Shown in pieces: positions 1 to 11,683 of a DNA stretch of 64,000 nt. The stretch spans positions 248,001 through 312,000 of the forward strand of contig JAGPYM010000020.1 in the NCBI GenBank assembly GCA_020736575.1, written 5' to 3'. Every line of letters starts with the position of its first letter. The first letter of the stretch is position 1. The stretch comes from Thelonectria olida (taxonomy: Eukaryota; Ascomycota; Sordariomycetes; Hypocreales; Nectriaceae). The notes under the pieces are model-generated. The model was not told the origin of the DNA, did not search any database, and saw nothing but the letters and a program-made list of their open reading frames with translations. A program made the translations under genes and the position numbers.

Positions 1-2482
1 CAGCATTTCAATGTTCCCTTCGGCTGAGAATGTGTTTCTTCTAGTGCCATCAATATCCTCGACGTATATGGTTGGACCAACGTACAAAGCGAACATGGTG
101 TCTGTGACGAAAACAAAGCCATGGCCGCCTCGGTCACATGCTATAGTATGGTGGTGGAATGCCTGGTTGGTATCTGCTGAACTTTTGGCCAGGTCCCAGA
201 CAGGGAAGATGGGAGAAGACGGTGACGACGCAAGGAGATATCGGCCGCTGTGTGACAGGTAAAAAAACATATTTCCGTCGCTCCGTTGATATTCAATCGT
301 CTTGACATCGCCTGATGGAACATCCCAAACTTGAATCAAGTAAGGATCTGTGCTGAGCACCCAGACAAATTTCCGACCATCCATTGAGATGACTATTTGC
401 TCCGCTTGAGCCTCCCGAGTCTCGAGTCGAGCACCAGTGGCAGCGTTCCAGATAGTAGCGGTCATAGGGCCGTCGAACCTGGGATTGGAGAATGAAGAAA
501 GTCTCTGGTTATCATGCTAAAAGACCACTTCAAGGACTTCTTGGCCCGAGTGCTCTGAAATCACATTGTCTAAACTCCATGCTTGCTCAATGCTAGAGAC
601 AGGTGAGACCCAACTCGGACATCTCGAACGCAGGCTCTTCATTAAGCTAGAGGTCGGAGCAAAGGTCAGTCCTGAAGTATAGAGTTGAAGTGGCGTATCT
701 TCTGCCGTTTTGCGGAATGTGATGAAGAATTGATGGTGGTCATGGATCAAACTCTGGAGTTTGATCGATTCGCACGTTTCCTGTCGAGGAGAATCACTGG
801 GATCAAAGCCACTTCAAGCTCAGATTTAGTACTCACAGCCCAAGTTTCGAGCTTTTCCAGCGCATTGGCACCGGTGGAAAGCTCTCCTAGCAAGCTGAGA
901 GCTTCCATCCAATGCAAGAAATGGCACGAGAGAAAATCGTACACCATGTCCTGGACGGACGGGTCTTCCGCACAATTTGAACGGACCAAATGGTCAACCC
1001 AAGTGACGGATGGATAGCTATCGGTGCCAAAGGGTCTGGGAGAGGCCGTCTCACATCTTCCTTTGATATTCCGGGATGACCAAGTCTGTAGATGTCCCTT
1101 TCGAGGACATTAGACAGAATCTCGATGGAAGTAAAGACTACATCTCGATGAGCGCTGTTGATGCCGCGAGGCAGGATTGCCACATCCTCGTCCGATCCTC
1201 GCTCTGATATGAAGTCCTTGGCCGACTGGTGGATGAATGTGATGGCATCGTTCTGCATCGTGAGAAAGGAACTGCCTTGAAGAAAGATACGTCTCAACTT
1301 TTGCATGTTTTTGACATCGCGGACCTTCTGATTCTTTGCGAGTAATTATATCTCCTGAAGCCCGAGCGGCCGATCGGCAACAAAGACGAGCTTTAGTATG
1401 TCTTTGTAAAATGCAGATTCTTCAGCGTGGCAAACTTGCTGCATCCTTGCTTCGTACATGGGGATGAGACTCGTCGGCTGCGCCTCTACTCTTTGCCTGA
1501 TGAATTCCACTACCGAAAAGAGAGAATCAGCCCTCTGGAGTTCGCGTTTGACATCTGCGAGGACAATAGCGACCCAAAGATACGTGCCAGCTGCTTTCGA
1601 AACCAACAAGGCCTCAATATCTCGCTGCGTCGCGAGGTCCGGCTCCTCGTCCACCCAGAGAGTTGCAAATTCACTAAGCTTCCGATGCACAAACTCCCCC
1701 ACGGCCTCTGATGGCAGATTGTCGTCAAGGTCGAGGTGGAGCAACCCCGCGCCACTGCCGAGCCGTCTCTGGAGAGTAGTCATATTATTCCGGCTTGACA
1801 AAATCCATTTCGCCGTCGAGCTCGAGGTTGTAGTGATCAGGTTGAGAATACGATCGATGCTTCCTCTGCATTCGTCAAGAGCATCGATCAGGAGGATCCC
1901 GTCGCTCATCGATGGGTCCTGTATGATCGACTTGAGCGTGTTGAATAGCGCTACCTCGACATCCTCTCCCTCGAGCCTCAGAGTATCTTTGTTGTCTCGA
2001 ACATATTTGAAGAGCGCTGGAACCTGCAGCGTTATCATGTAGATGAGACCTCGCAGAATGGCTGCCTGGTTGTTCACGCCGGAGTCGGTTTCCACGCAGA
2101 AAAAGTAGGTGAGACCCCGATAGCTCTGAAACCACTCGATCAAAGAGCAGAGCATCATGGTCTTACCTTTTCCAGGGTCGCCACTAATCCACAGCACTCT
2201 TTGATCAGAACCTTGCTGCCATTGCTCGAAATCCTGACGTTTGAAGAGCCAGTCGCAGCATGACGTGAACAGCACGCCGCCTTTCCTCTCCATGATGGCC
2301 TGTTTTGTGATCGAGGGTATCGTCTTTGCCACCAGTTTTCGGCATTCCTCGTCTTCTTGGTGCTGCCTCCAGTCCTGAAATTCCCCAAGAAGCTCTGTCA
2401 TTGATAGTGACATCTGTTGAGAAACCTGCGCGGACTGCTCCGTAGAGTACTGGGCTAGGTCTTTCGAGAACAGAGTCTCCAT
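1..2482 (-). pseudogene. NACHT-WD40 (HET-E/NWD-like STAND) pseudogene, 3' end beyond left edge
   Basis: The minus strand encodes a STAND-type NTPase of the HET-E/NWD family, which in fungi acts in nonself recognition and cell death. Visible parts, in order: a short N-terminal segment, a NACHT domain with Walker A GDPGKGKT and Walker B LLIDALDEC, the HQSAKDF helical motif, and a degenerate WD40 region running off the window. The reading is broken by an in-frame TAA at 1346-1348 (after RPLGLQEI, with clear homology resuming directly behind it), a frame change near 1012-1028 (PLAPI to YPSVTWVDHL), and an in-frame TAG at 517-519 in the first WD40 repeat. A 56-base intron at 781-836 (GTGAGT...CGACAG) restores frame and is probably real. 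Both stops could come from CAA or CAG by one C-to-T change. The first ATG at 2482 gives an unusually short N-terminus, so an effector domain may be missing. Confidence 0.88.
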
Positions 2483-2824
2483 CCTTCTCTATGTCATTTC
2501 CTACGCTCATCTTGTTTCCTCTCTTTGCTCACGAAGAAAGACTTGACCCAGGTAGTTTCATGATGCGGCCAGGGCCAATTGATCACAACGGCATTTAATG
2601 ATAACATGATGATGGTTCCCGTCTCTGAGAAGAGATGGGGTTCTTTGACTTGAGTCCTGGTGACTGCGAAGGAAGATACGCATTCAGCGCTGAGAGGTCT
2701 AGAAAAGGATAGATTCTGGTAGACGTACAAGAAGTACGGTAGAGCGTTGTCTATTAATAGCAAATCCTGCGTAATCTTTCGAGTAGAGACTGACAGAATG
2801 CTCACATTCCTCTCTTCACCAAGC

Positions 2825-2906
2825 GACAGGATGGCCGAGTGGTTGAGGCAGCAGATGTAAGCTCTGCTGGAGAGATCCTCCAGCGTACCTTCGCTTCTGA
2901 TCTTGC
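2825..2906 (+). tRNA. degenerate type II tRNA-like sequence (Ser/Leu class), probably a pseudogene
   Basis: GACAGGATGGCCGAGTGG matches the start and A box of fungal tRNA-Ser/Leu. A five-pair anticodon stem (GCAGA/TCTGC) closes a seven-base loop, and a long variable arm of the type II kind (GGAGA...CCTCC region) follows. The loop lacks the conserved T33, the T arm lacks GGTTCGA with a paired stem, and the 3' acceptor strand pairs only in part. I read it as a decayed tRNA gene. Confidence 0.4.
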
Positions 2907-3214
2907 AGTTGCCAGAGAGCTACTGTATAGCCGACCAACGCCTTATATGTCCGTTTGACGTCCTGATATCCGTAGTTATCACCTCTACATCTGTCCCGCC
3001 TAACAGACCCAGCAGATCCCGGGGCATCCAAGGTTCCAAACCGTCCGCGAGCCAGGCTCTAGGTCGTATTCTCCCAAGAAACCGCCAACAGCTGCCAGGA
3101 TTGCCGGCATCTGGGACGTCGTGGCCTGATCTTCTAGCTCGGGTTTGATGCGCGTCCTCCTCCGAAAACCATTGCATTATGTTGATAAATATTTGATAAA
3201 ATTTGATAATACCC

Positions 3215-4015
3215 TTACGGCATCTCGTGCCTGACATCGTCATGTGTAGGCGCCTCGTGAACTATTGTGGATTGAGGAGCTGGTGCTAGTGGCTTTAGAT
3301 CGTGGTATAGTCCCGCTGGGGAAGCTGAGCCGTGACTGATTGAAGGATCGGGTTGCTGATTCTGGGACTTGTTCTTGTAGCGGCCGAATAAGAAAGCGGC
3401 GATGGCTATCAGCCCGATTGCAGCTACACCGCCGACAACACCACCCACGATGGCACCGACTGGTGTCCCGGAACCACCATTGCTGTCATTGTTGTTGCTG
3501 TCTTGACTGGTGGGTTGACTGGTGGGCTCACTCGTGCTGCCGGTAACACTAATCGACAAGGTCTCGGCCGTTGAAGAGGTCGTGGATGTTGAAGAGGTAG
3601 CGGTAGAGACGATGGAAGGAGAGGAAGAAGTAGCGCTTTGGCCGCTACAATAGTCATTTTTGCCACTGCCGCCATCCGTACAACCCTGCTGGCAGAATTC
3701 GATAACCTCAATATCACCATTGTCCCCTCCCAAACACGTGAAGAGGGTGTTCATCACCACCGTGTTATTGGTGCTGCTTAGGGAATTCCCTTCTAGTGCA
3801 TCGTTGATTTGGTCTCGGTAGTTTCCTATGATTGTGTGTCCATGTCAGCAAGAGCGTGAGGAATGCCTGTCTCCCAATCAATAGGTATGTAATGGCTTAC
3901 CTTTGGTCATGAGGGTGGAACCACAATACTCTAAACCCTTCTTGCAATTATCGGCAGTGGCGAAGGGGCCAATCAAGGCCATGGCCATGGCGAGGAGAAG
4001 GAATATCCTCATCAT
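3215..4015 (-). CDS. secreted/cell-surface Ser/Thr-rich protein with one transmembrane segment
   Basis: Two exons, 3901-4015 and 3215-3825 on the minus strand, joined across a 75-base intron (GTAAGC...CATAG), give 241 residues. The N-terminus is a signal peptide (MMRIFLLLAMAMALIG..., cleavage near ATA-DN). A short Cys-bearing domain follows (CKKGLEYC..., FTCLGG..., EFCQQGC...), then a Ser/Thr-rich, probably O-glycosylated stalk, a single glycine/alanine-rich membrane helix at about residues 160-185, a basic stop-transfer (GRYKNKSQ) and a cytoplasmic tail of about 55 residues. This layout is shared by fungal plasma-membrane wall sensors (Wsc/Mid2-like) and many uncharacterised surface proteins. 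No canonical WSC domain is visible, so sensor function is only a possibility. Confidence 0.75.
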
Positions 4016-6120
4016 ATTGAGAGTTTGTATTCCCGAGAAGAAGTTGAAACCTCAAGGAGTGAAAGTGCGGCACGAACCAAAGGAGTGTTGGCGCTGGGCG
4101 TTGGCCGCGAAGGGCGGACTGGGAAGGGAGCTCGTCAATCAAATACCGAAAAAACGGAAGAGACAGTGTTTCCTCTAATAACCGAGTGTTTCATGGAGAT
4201 GGGTGCTGGCTCGTTGGTGGGCGGTCATTGGCTTGTTGGTTGATGCTCTCTTCAGCAATGCTCCTCGCCAATTAATCCACAACCCTGCAGAAATGACACT
4301 ATTCTGAGTATTCTGACCCCATCCGGCCTCGACCAACACACTGGGCACCAAGGGCTGTGCACTGACTGTGTGGCGGTACTCTGTACGGACAGGCCTTGTT
4401 GCAGGCGGTGTTAACGGGACTCGGACCGTAAGGCACGGAATAATGGTAGGGTTTATATTTAATGAAGATGTCTGTTCATTCACGACTACATAAAACTTCG
4501 CTAATTAGGTAGTTGGGTGAGCATAAAGACGCTGTCATGTTGCTTGTCCCAATGTGGCCGCAGGCAATGCTGGTGGTGGGCTTGTTCAGTGAACAACCGG
4601 ATCTATGGCAATTAACCCAGAGCACGCTCCTCGCAAACGCACTTCCACGGAAGGCAATCGCCGACACGGCGGGAACCGAAACGCAGCCAGGAGTCCCCTG
4701 CTTACACCTTCGTTTAGATCCACCGACTTCGAAATGAAGTGCTTCACAGTGGCTCCCTTTTTCATCCCAGAAATCAAATTCCATTGCGAGGTGAAAGCCC
4801 TGAGATGAGCGCCTGAGCACTTGGGCTCAAAAGGATTCTGCACATTGTCCATGTCTGACTTCTTGGCATCATCATGTTCGCTCCGCACTCTGAGGTGCGG
4901 AATGTGAGCGAAACTTTGTCGGGCCCCTGTCCCGCGGACGTTTCTTCAACGGAGAGTGTCCCTCGATGCACTGGACGACCGTGGCCTTCCTTCTGGGTCC
5001 AGTGGGGAAGACGCTGCTCAGCCCTACATGCACCCTGTAGGTAAGGGGTCAACCAAGAGCTGATGAAGGCTGAGGGGGCTTGGTTAGTCGGTGCTGATGC
5101 AAAGGTGAGCCCATCAGCCAAAATTGTCTGATAGGGAGACCCAGGGGCGGCCATTCCTACATTTGGCTGAGAGCCTTCTCCGTGGTTATGCGGACTGGAC
5201 TTGGGCTCCTTGTATGCCATTCCGCGGAGAAAAGTAAAGACTCGATCGAAGCGGCGATCTCAGGGTCGAGGATCAAATGCATGCCGGGACCCTGCACAAT
5301 TCTTGGAGTTAACCTGAATCAACAACAGGAGGCTATATTAGCAATAATAGTAGTGTGTTGGTTCATGAAATCGAATATCGGACCATCGGATTGATCAACG
5401 AACCCAGCGACTTGCCAGCAGTTACCTCGTGGCCTCAAGACAATACACTCTTACCTTCTTGCAACATGTGTGCGCTGTTCCCTGTAGTCACAATAAGTAT
5501 TCAGAACACTGCACCACTACTGCCATAGGTAATTTCTGTGCGAGTCCCGTCGTTGAAACTTTCCTACCCATGACTATTGTCCATTTTGGGACACCGTGAG
5601 ATCTGGCCAGCCCTTTATTACTTCACTTTCCCCTCAAGTTCCATGGCTTTTATTTCTTCACAAAGGAAATCGTGTGTTTGCATTTTCAAGGTGTAATGAA
5701 TGAAATGACGCTCGTAAGAAGCTAGCCATCAAAGTTCTATCTTGCCCTATGACTGTGGCCGCGCCGTTCATGGAACTGATAGGTGGCAGCTGGTTGGGCG
5801 AGAGGCGACAATCGCGAGTGCCCTGTTCGAGTGCCTTGGAGCATTTCAGGCGTCAACTGGTTTGATGCGAGCCTCTTTTCTCAGAGAATTCACCTCGGTT
5901 CCTGCAAAAGACCTTAATGGGGTGAAGTTCTCACTCCGCATCGAAGACACCTAGCTCCCTAGTGAAAAGTTTCGAGAATCGCTTTACGGTATAACCGCTT
6001 TCCATTCCATGTTTCTAAACATGTCGCTTTATCACAATCACTTACTACATATATCTCGCGCAATCTAAACAATCGTTCACTTCCTCCTACTAAGGTACTA
6101 ATTTAAACCCATCCAGACAT
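4016..6120. other. gene-poor stretch; possible highly decayed NACHT-WD40 remnant
   Basis: About 2.1 kb without a gene I can support. A minus-strand open frame at 4774-5220 contains a stretch reading SPYQT...ADGLTFA...APSAFISSWL and, in another frame, QCIEGHS. These resemble the linker and first WD40 repeat of NACHT-WD proteins (compare TPLQLYTSGLTFAPTSS in the pseudogene at 1-2482). The similarity is weak and spread over frames, so it is noted only as a possible relic. Confidence 0.25.
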
Positions 6121-7440
6121 TTATCCAACCGTAACACAATAGCTACAGGCCAGTCTGAATGCGCCTGCATTAAGACACCACTCTACAGCAGAAGCGTAAA
6201 GATTACCACCTTCTTCTGCTAGTTTGCCGAATTTCTCGCGAGTTGCAAGAAACTCAACCTTTGCCCTGTGGTCTGAGTTGGTCTCTTCGGATAGAAGTCA
6301 CACCCATTTGGATGTATCGACCGGCCCATCATGAGTAATCACCCGAAGGACGACCCCTAGTGTGTCGAGGGCATTTTGCAACGAGACTGAAAGATCGTAG
6401 TTGACCTCAAAGTCTCTTCTAATATGCGACTTGTCCAACTGATGCATACCAGGTTTATTTGGGTCAGCGTAAAATATGACCGTCTTTGTCCAGTTCCTAG
6501 GAAGCCAAGGTGACTCGGCAAGTTGCACCAATGAAGACGCCAAGGTCCGCGCCAGAACTAAGCGCTTCATCAATCTCGGTCGTGGCTAGGTGTGGATTAG
6601 CTGCTTTAAGCTATTGACTCTATGGTAGTTGACGGGACTGACGTAGTACAGTCTATCAAGGCTATCATAGATGTATCCGCAGGATGAAGAAGGGAAGTCG
6701 ATGAATGTTGTGCAGAGGCTCGTGATGACGCTCATGGCAGCTTTGTCACCTTATGTATGGCTCGAAGGAAGTGGCGGGGACTCAGGGCAAACCATCAACC
6801 TCAAAACTGACAGCGCACCTTCTCGTCAACTTGATCCTGGATGGCAGCATCCTGATACACATGGCCTTTGGTTGAGATACGGACTGGGATATGGGGGACA
6901 CGTTAGTGTCATGTTTCTGGCTCTCCAGTATTCGCGTACACTTGTCGTGCCAGAGACTCGGCATTCGCGTCACGAATACGACTCGGTACATGCACCTGTC
7001 CGTTCTCACTGTCCCCTCGGCGGCGGGATATGTGAGTAAAAGGTTTGTGGTGTGTTCATGCCGGCAACCACAACCCAGGCGGTCTGAAGTGCGTTGAAGA
7101 GCGAGTCTGCGAGCCTCCAGAAGCTGCACATCGCGTTGGTGCGATGATTCGGCGGAGCTGGTGGGTTATTTCGTTATCCCTGTTGCAGTCATCAAGGAGT
7201 GTTGCCAACTGGGAATTGCATGTCTGTAGTTCGTCGAGGAGTTCGTTGCGCTTATTTCTATGTTAGCGAAAGCAATCCTAAAGTTCACTACTTCTGCAGT
7301 TTCTTTTGTCGATTTCCAGACACGTTTCGGGAACCGTCGGCTGAAGTTTTTGATGAACTCGAGTGCCTTCCTAGTGCGACATACATCTCCAAAGGACCGA
7401 GTGCAGCGCGCATTGCAACTCTCCACCGCTTTGCCCATTC
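6121..7440 (-). pseudogene. DUF7580 (HET-s/prion-associated family) pseudogene
   Basis: Minus-strand fragments line up in order with fungal DUF7580 proteins, which often accompany HeLo/HET-s-like domains. They are a helical N-terminal part (NKRNELLDELQTCNSQLATL), a CGCRHEH...LLLTYP segment, a segment ending SSCGYIYDSLDRLYYV, the kinase-like RLVLARTLASSLVQLAESPW motif with LPRNWTK, and a C-terminal YASAVEWCLNAG helix. The series is broken by a frame change near 7120-7180, another between about 6660 and 6790, an in-frame TAG at 6586-6588 and a TGA at 6298-6300. The last homologous codons end at TAA 6121-6123. No complete domain remains, so loss of function is likely. Confidence 0.7.
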
Positions 7441-7500
7441 TGCCATGATTGGGACATGACTCGTCAAAAAAGGGCTAGCGAGATCTAGAATGCCAACAGC

Positions 7501-7761
7501 GTGGCCGGGTATTCGGAGACATCGGCGCCGGACCAAGCAGTGGTAGCAAACGAAGCTGAGGAAGCTGACAGTGAAGTTGGGGAAACCAGGTGTGCAAGAT
7601 GCAACAAGTCGTTTTCTAGCATGAGCAATCGCAATAAGCGCCTGTACGAGAGTTGCTGTAATCAAGAAAGAAAGGAGTTTAAATGCAGTAATTGCGACAT
7701 GGTACTCCCAAGGGCATATACCCGAGTCCAACATGAGCGGAGGTGTTATAGGCGTAGATAA
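7501..7761 (+). pseudogene. zinc-finger-like ORF without a usable start
   Basis: The open frame reads ...TRCARCNKSFSSMSNRN... and ends FKCSNCDMVLPRAYTRVQHE followed by RRCYRRR. That gives two Cys pairs, with the last forming a C-x2-C-x12-H-x4-C finger. There is no ATG before the first finger: the frame opens after a TAG at 7486 and the only ATG lies inside the finger region. It may be the last exon of a lost C2H2-type gene or a chance reading opposite the DUF7580 relic. Confidence 0.25.
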
Positions 7762-7910
7762 GAATAATTGTCTCCGGCACGCGGAATCTAAATCTGCTCG
7801 GAAGTGTACGGGGAGTTCCGCAGATAAAGCCGGCCGAAAGGGATGCCCAGACCTCCGCAACCGGTCCGAAGGTCGGAGAATCGCGGCGCGGAGACGGGAC
7901 GTCATGAAAG

Positions 7911-7918
7911 TATAAAAG
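7911..7918 (+). promoter_or_regulatory. TATA box of the carboxymuconolactone decarboxylase-like gene
   Basis: TATAAAAG lies 91 bases upstream of the ATG at 8002, a normal distance for a fungal TATA element. Confidence 0.5.
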
Positions 7919-8001
7919 TCAACAAGTAATCCAAAATTGTCATTAAACCAGGATTACCTGCCACTATCTTACACCACTGCTTTAGTTCATGCCTCTCAAC
8001 C

Positions 8002-8483
8002 ATGTCTGAAAACCAAGAGCCTAACGAAGCCTTCAAGAAGGGTCTTGCAGTTCGGGGCGAGGTTCTTGGCGAGAAATACGTCACTAAAGCACTCGAAAAG
8101 TGCCAGGACGAATATTGGAGGCCAGCTCAGGAATTGATCACTGAATATGCTTGGGGAACGGTGTGGACACGCCCCGGGCTTGACCGCAAGCAACGAAGTT
8201 TGCTCAGTAAGTAGACGAGCCTTTGGTCAGCGTCGTTGGCACTAACGCCCTGGCAGACTTGGCCTTTCTGACGGCCCTGAAAAGCTGGACCGAGTTGGGA
8301 CTACACACAAAAGGAGCTCTGCGGAATGGACTGACCGAGGTTGAGATTAGGGAGGCTATCTTGCAGTCCATCATTTATTGTGGTGCGCCGGCAGGGATGG
8401 AGGCTATGAGAGTCACGGAGAAGGCGATCTTGGAATACAAGACTGAGGCGAGCGAGGAGACACGTCAAGCAATAAACTCATAG
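8002..8483 (+). CDS. carboxymuconolactone decarboxylase / AhpD-like family protein
   Basis: Two exons, 8002-8206 and 8257-8483, joined over a 50-base intron (GTAAGT...CACTAAC...GGCAG) give 143 residues. The protein matches the small all-helical CMD family of beta-ketoadipate pathway decarboxylases and AhpD-like proteins: RSLL-N-LAFLTALKSW, ELGLHTKGALRNGLT, EIREAILQSIIYCGAPAG. The length fits the 4-carboxymuconolactone decarboxylase (PcaC-like) subgroup. The AhpD Cys-x-x-Cys pair is absent, so a peroxidase role is unlikely. The substrate in this organism is unknown. It stands alone between the DUF7580 relic and a gene-free stretch. Confidence 0.88.
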
Positions 8484-9229
8484 ATACAAACCTAGGAATA
8501 AATGTTGCATTTCGCAAAGGAGAACTAACCTCTGGTACAAGCTAAGGGGAGAATTCAGCATGTTGGAACACGCGTTTTGCGAATAGACAGAGCAAGACGT
8601 TCAACGATAGTTTTGTGGCTAGTGCTACATAGCAAAGGAGAGCATTCGTTAACATTGCCTGATTCACATTAATTAAAACAGGTTTGATCCCCTAGAATAA
8701 GCCGTTCGCATAAAGATGGATAATGGCATATGTATTCACCTTGGCCTGTCTCTTTGTTTCCCTATTCCTTCTCTTGCTCTCTCTTGTTGAACCCGAGCAT
8801 CTTGCTTGACAACGAAATTATTTACATCTTAGGCATTGCTCGAGCTGAAGATAGCGCTGAGCACGGAGAACCTCACTGGGCTTGATTCACCGACGTGAAC
8901 TTGCAACTGCTTGAAATCTTTTTGTAAGGCAGGTAATAATTATTGAGTCTATTATTCTGCGTAGTGCGTAGTTTGTGCGTAGGTGTGTATTATCATGAAA
9001 TCATTAAATTGCAAACGCTCTTCCAAGGACCGTAGTAGTGAATAGCCCCGAGTAACCCGTTATACTCCTATTCCCAGTAATATTCCAAATCCCAAAAATT
9101 TTCGTGTATATGGTATCAATGAAAGAAGAGAAGAAGAATGGTCGATGACATTGGGCTGTCGTAAAATAATGCGAATGAAGGAAGCGAAGAAGAATGGTTC
9201 TGTCTAGAGTGTATCATCGAGTAGGCACC
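8484..9229. other. intergenic, no gene seen
   Basis: This is the shared 3' region of two convergent genes. The only structure noted is a 13-base direct repeat, GAAGAAGAATGGT, near 9131 and again near 9187. Confidence 0.5.
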
Positions 9230-9790
9230 TTAGGAAGAGTAAACAATGCGGAGGCCAGCAAGATCGGGGTTCCAAGTGATGGAGTCGTTGTCATAGACAC
9301 CAACGAGCTCGAATCCCTCAGTAGTACCAGGGGCCTTGCAGGGAGTCTTCTCGGTAAGGTAGGTGCTGTATGTCGCATCCCAGGTAGCATACGAGTCAAC
9401 ATCAACAGACAGACGACCAAGGTGGATGTTGCGCTGGTTGCCAGGACCCCAGCCGCTGGTAGGACCGGGCGCAGGGCTGTTGCTAGTGAAGAGGTCGAGC
9501 TTCTTGCTGCCGCCAACACCAGCGGTGCTGTCGAGGTGGAACTCGAAGTGACACTGAAGGCCCTCAGATGCGTCGGGGTAGGTAAAGGTTAGGAGAGTGG
9601 TGATGTCCTTGCCCTGGTTGCCGGTGTTTTTGTAGATTTCTCCGCGAGAAGTGGCAGAGATGGCGCCATCGCGGACGGAATACAGCCAAATGTCAGAGGG
9701 GCCAAAAGAGTCGGAGGCGCGGGCCTTGAGAGGAGCGGCCAGGACGGAAGTGGCAGCGATGGCGGCGGAGAGGACAGCCTTGAAGAACAT
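9230..9790 (-). CDS. small secreted protein with But2-like C-terminal domain
   Basis: A single exon of 186 residues. The signal peptide is MFFKAVLSAAIAATSVLAAP with a dibasic-type pro site (LKARA). The rest matches the fungal 'ubiquitin 3 binding protein But2 C-terminal domain' family: IWLYSVRDG, LLTFTYP, CHFEFHLDS, DLFTSNS, GWGPGNQRNIHLGRL and FELVGVYDNDSITWNPDLAG. Two cysteines could form a disulfide. Members are small extracellular beta-sandwich proteins of unknown biochemistry, common in plant- and soil-associated fungi. A TATATAAAC element sits about 140 bases upstream. Confidence 0.88.
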   Translation of the reverse strand: MFFKAVLSAAIAATSVLAAPLKARASDSFGPSDIWLYSVRDGAISATSRGEIYKNTGNQGKDITTLLTFTYPDASEGLQCHFEFHLDSTAGVGGSKKLDLFTSNSPAPGPTSGWGPGNQRNIHLGRLSVDVDSYATWDATYSTYLTEKTPCKAPGTTEGFELVGVYDNDSITWNPDLAGLRIVYSS

Positions 9791-9932
9791 CTTGAAGGAG
9801 AAGAGAAGAGGAGCGGATTGAAGTGAAGTAGTGTTGGATTAGATTGAGGTTGTGGTTGAAGGAAGTGTTGGTTGATTGAATGGTTGTTGAGTGATGATGA
9901 GGAAAGGCTTCATCTTCCTCGGACCATAAGCT

Positions 9933-9941
9933 GTTTATATA
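9933..9941 (-). promoter_or_regulatory. TATA box of the But2-domain gene
   Basis: TATATAAAC on the minus strand, about 143 bases upstream of the ATG at 9790. The spacing implies a 5' leader of roughly 100 bases. Confidence 0.45.
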
Positions 9942-9949
9942 TTCGACAG

Positions 9950-11683
9950 ATGAAGGGCACAATTCTCATCGTCAAGCACATTTGCTCGACCACACCTCAG
10001 CCCTGCTTTGGCGTTGACAGCCAAGGCGTCCTCGGCCACGGAGGTGCTAGGTCTTGACGGCATCACAAAAATAGCATCAACGCTTGACACAGCCTACCGA
10101 GCTCTTCGTGCTACTGCGGCCTCGTTACCGCAATCAGACTTGCGCGAGGACAATGAGCCATCATAAGGCGTCCAGTAATATGCCAGTGGCGTCATACCGC
10201 TGGGTGCCGAGGGCGAGCTAGGCCGCAAACTCGGCCTGTCGAGGTCTAGGACTCTAGACTAATAAGAGCCTAAGTGCGATAATGGTTGCATGGCGATGAG
10301 CTCGGCACTTCTAGCCTCCATATGGCTCTATTCCTAATAGTTGCTTGGTGGCGCTCCAACACTGCCACTAGAGGGCATCATGAGAGCTCTCCGCTCCTCA
10401 GCTGGTGGGGGCTGAGTGCATGGTCTCAATGGAGGCCCGGATCAACGACGTTGAAAATAAGTCTCATGGTTACCTTGAGCTAAAAATTATGCGGGGTAAA
10501 GCTACTACTCAAGCCGTCAGCCGACAGGTGGCAGTCCATGACTAGCTCTGCTTGGACGTTTGAAGGGCATTGGAAAGCCATCTTACGCGGCCAGGGTTGA
10601 AGATGTTTGCTCCGTTGCACAGGCTGCCCGAGACGCATCGTCATAGCTTCTTGGAGGAGCCAATAGACCAGCCACGTTCTCCGGGAACGTTTTGTTCTGG
10701 CGGTGAAGCTCGTCTCTTGCAAGATCGACGCCAAGGCCTTCGAGGCTCCGAGCTGAACTGCAGGTCTGAGAGAGCAGCGGTGCTAGGCCTGTTCAACCCC
10801 GTCATTGACATCAGCCTCGGGCGAAAACAATGCACTAATGACCAATGTGCAAAACGAATTCGGGCTGGGCTGCCGAAATGCGCCTTGGTGAGTGATTTAA
10901 ATCGCACACGATGGAAGAAGCCGAGTTGTGGCTGAGAATGGTTTTCATCTCGTAAAACATGGTGTCAAGTTGAGCATAGTCTCGCTAGTTTCTCACCAGT
11001 AGGCACCATAGGGATGTGTCGATCCTAGTTGGGCCATTGAGAGTTATTGCTATGCTGGAGGACCACCAACTCAGTAGATCCTCGGGCCTGGACCTGGTGT
11101 TTCCTTCCCTTGCAGTCGCGTCTGCTGATTGCGGCTGAATCGTCGACTTGTTCAAATCTGGTTTGCTTGTTTAGGTGCGGGGAAATGGCCATTGTCCGTT
11201 CAAGCCGTCAATTGTCTCACCTCAGCCGACAACTCGGCGTGCTTGGCCGTCCTCGCAAGCCTCGACTGCCAGCGCATTCGGCAAGAAAACATCCGAGGGC
11301 ATCTCTGCGGCAGCAAGTGCCCTAGGTGGACCTTGATCGTGGAGCTGCGGCTCAAATGGCCTGAGGTGCGTTGATTCACGGAAGTAGTCTGCCTTGGCTG
11401 AGAGCCAGCCCAAGCCGCCGACCATCCTTCATCGGTACTGCAGCGAAGGCCTCAACTGATGAAAGATAGGGTGCTTTCTAGAGACTGCGGGGTAGGGTGG
11501 CGACGACACGGAGAAAAACCGTGAGATCGTAGACACGTTCTTTGATGTAGGTAACTATCCATAATACAATGTCATCAATAGCAGCTCTGATTCCCTCCCA
11601 TTCCTAGCGCCTTATTCTCTAGCCCGTCCTTCTACCCCGTTCAAATAGCCATTGCTATCAGCGTCCGCATACTGGCTGTAACA
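9950..11683. other. intergenic, no gene seen
   Basis: About 1.7 kb between divergent genes. Open frames of up to 121 codons on both strands show no recognisable domain. They may be chance readings or deeply decayed sequence. Confidence 0.4.

Noticed and set aside
1..2482. Reading the NACHT-WD40 locus as intact with extra introns
   Set aside because: The stop at 1346 has no GT...AG pair around it and homology continues directly across it; only the 781-836 intron is supported.
7288..7905. Minus-strand open frame of 205 codons
   Set aside because: No recognisable domain; it overlaps the DUF7580 relic in another frame and has no promoter or splice support.
9194..9592. Plus-strand open frame of 132 codons
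   Set aside because: Antisense to the But2-domain gene, whose minus-strand reading has a signal peptide and family motifs.
10570..11374. Open frames of about 90-120 codons as genes
   Set aside because: Low-complexity composition, no domains, and overlapping readings on both strands.
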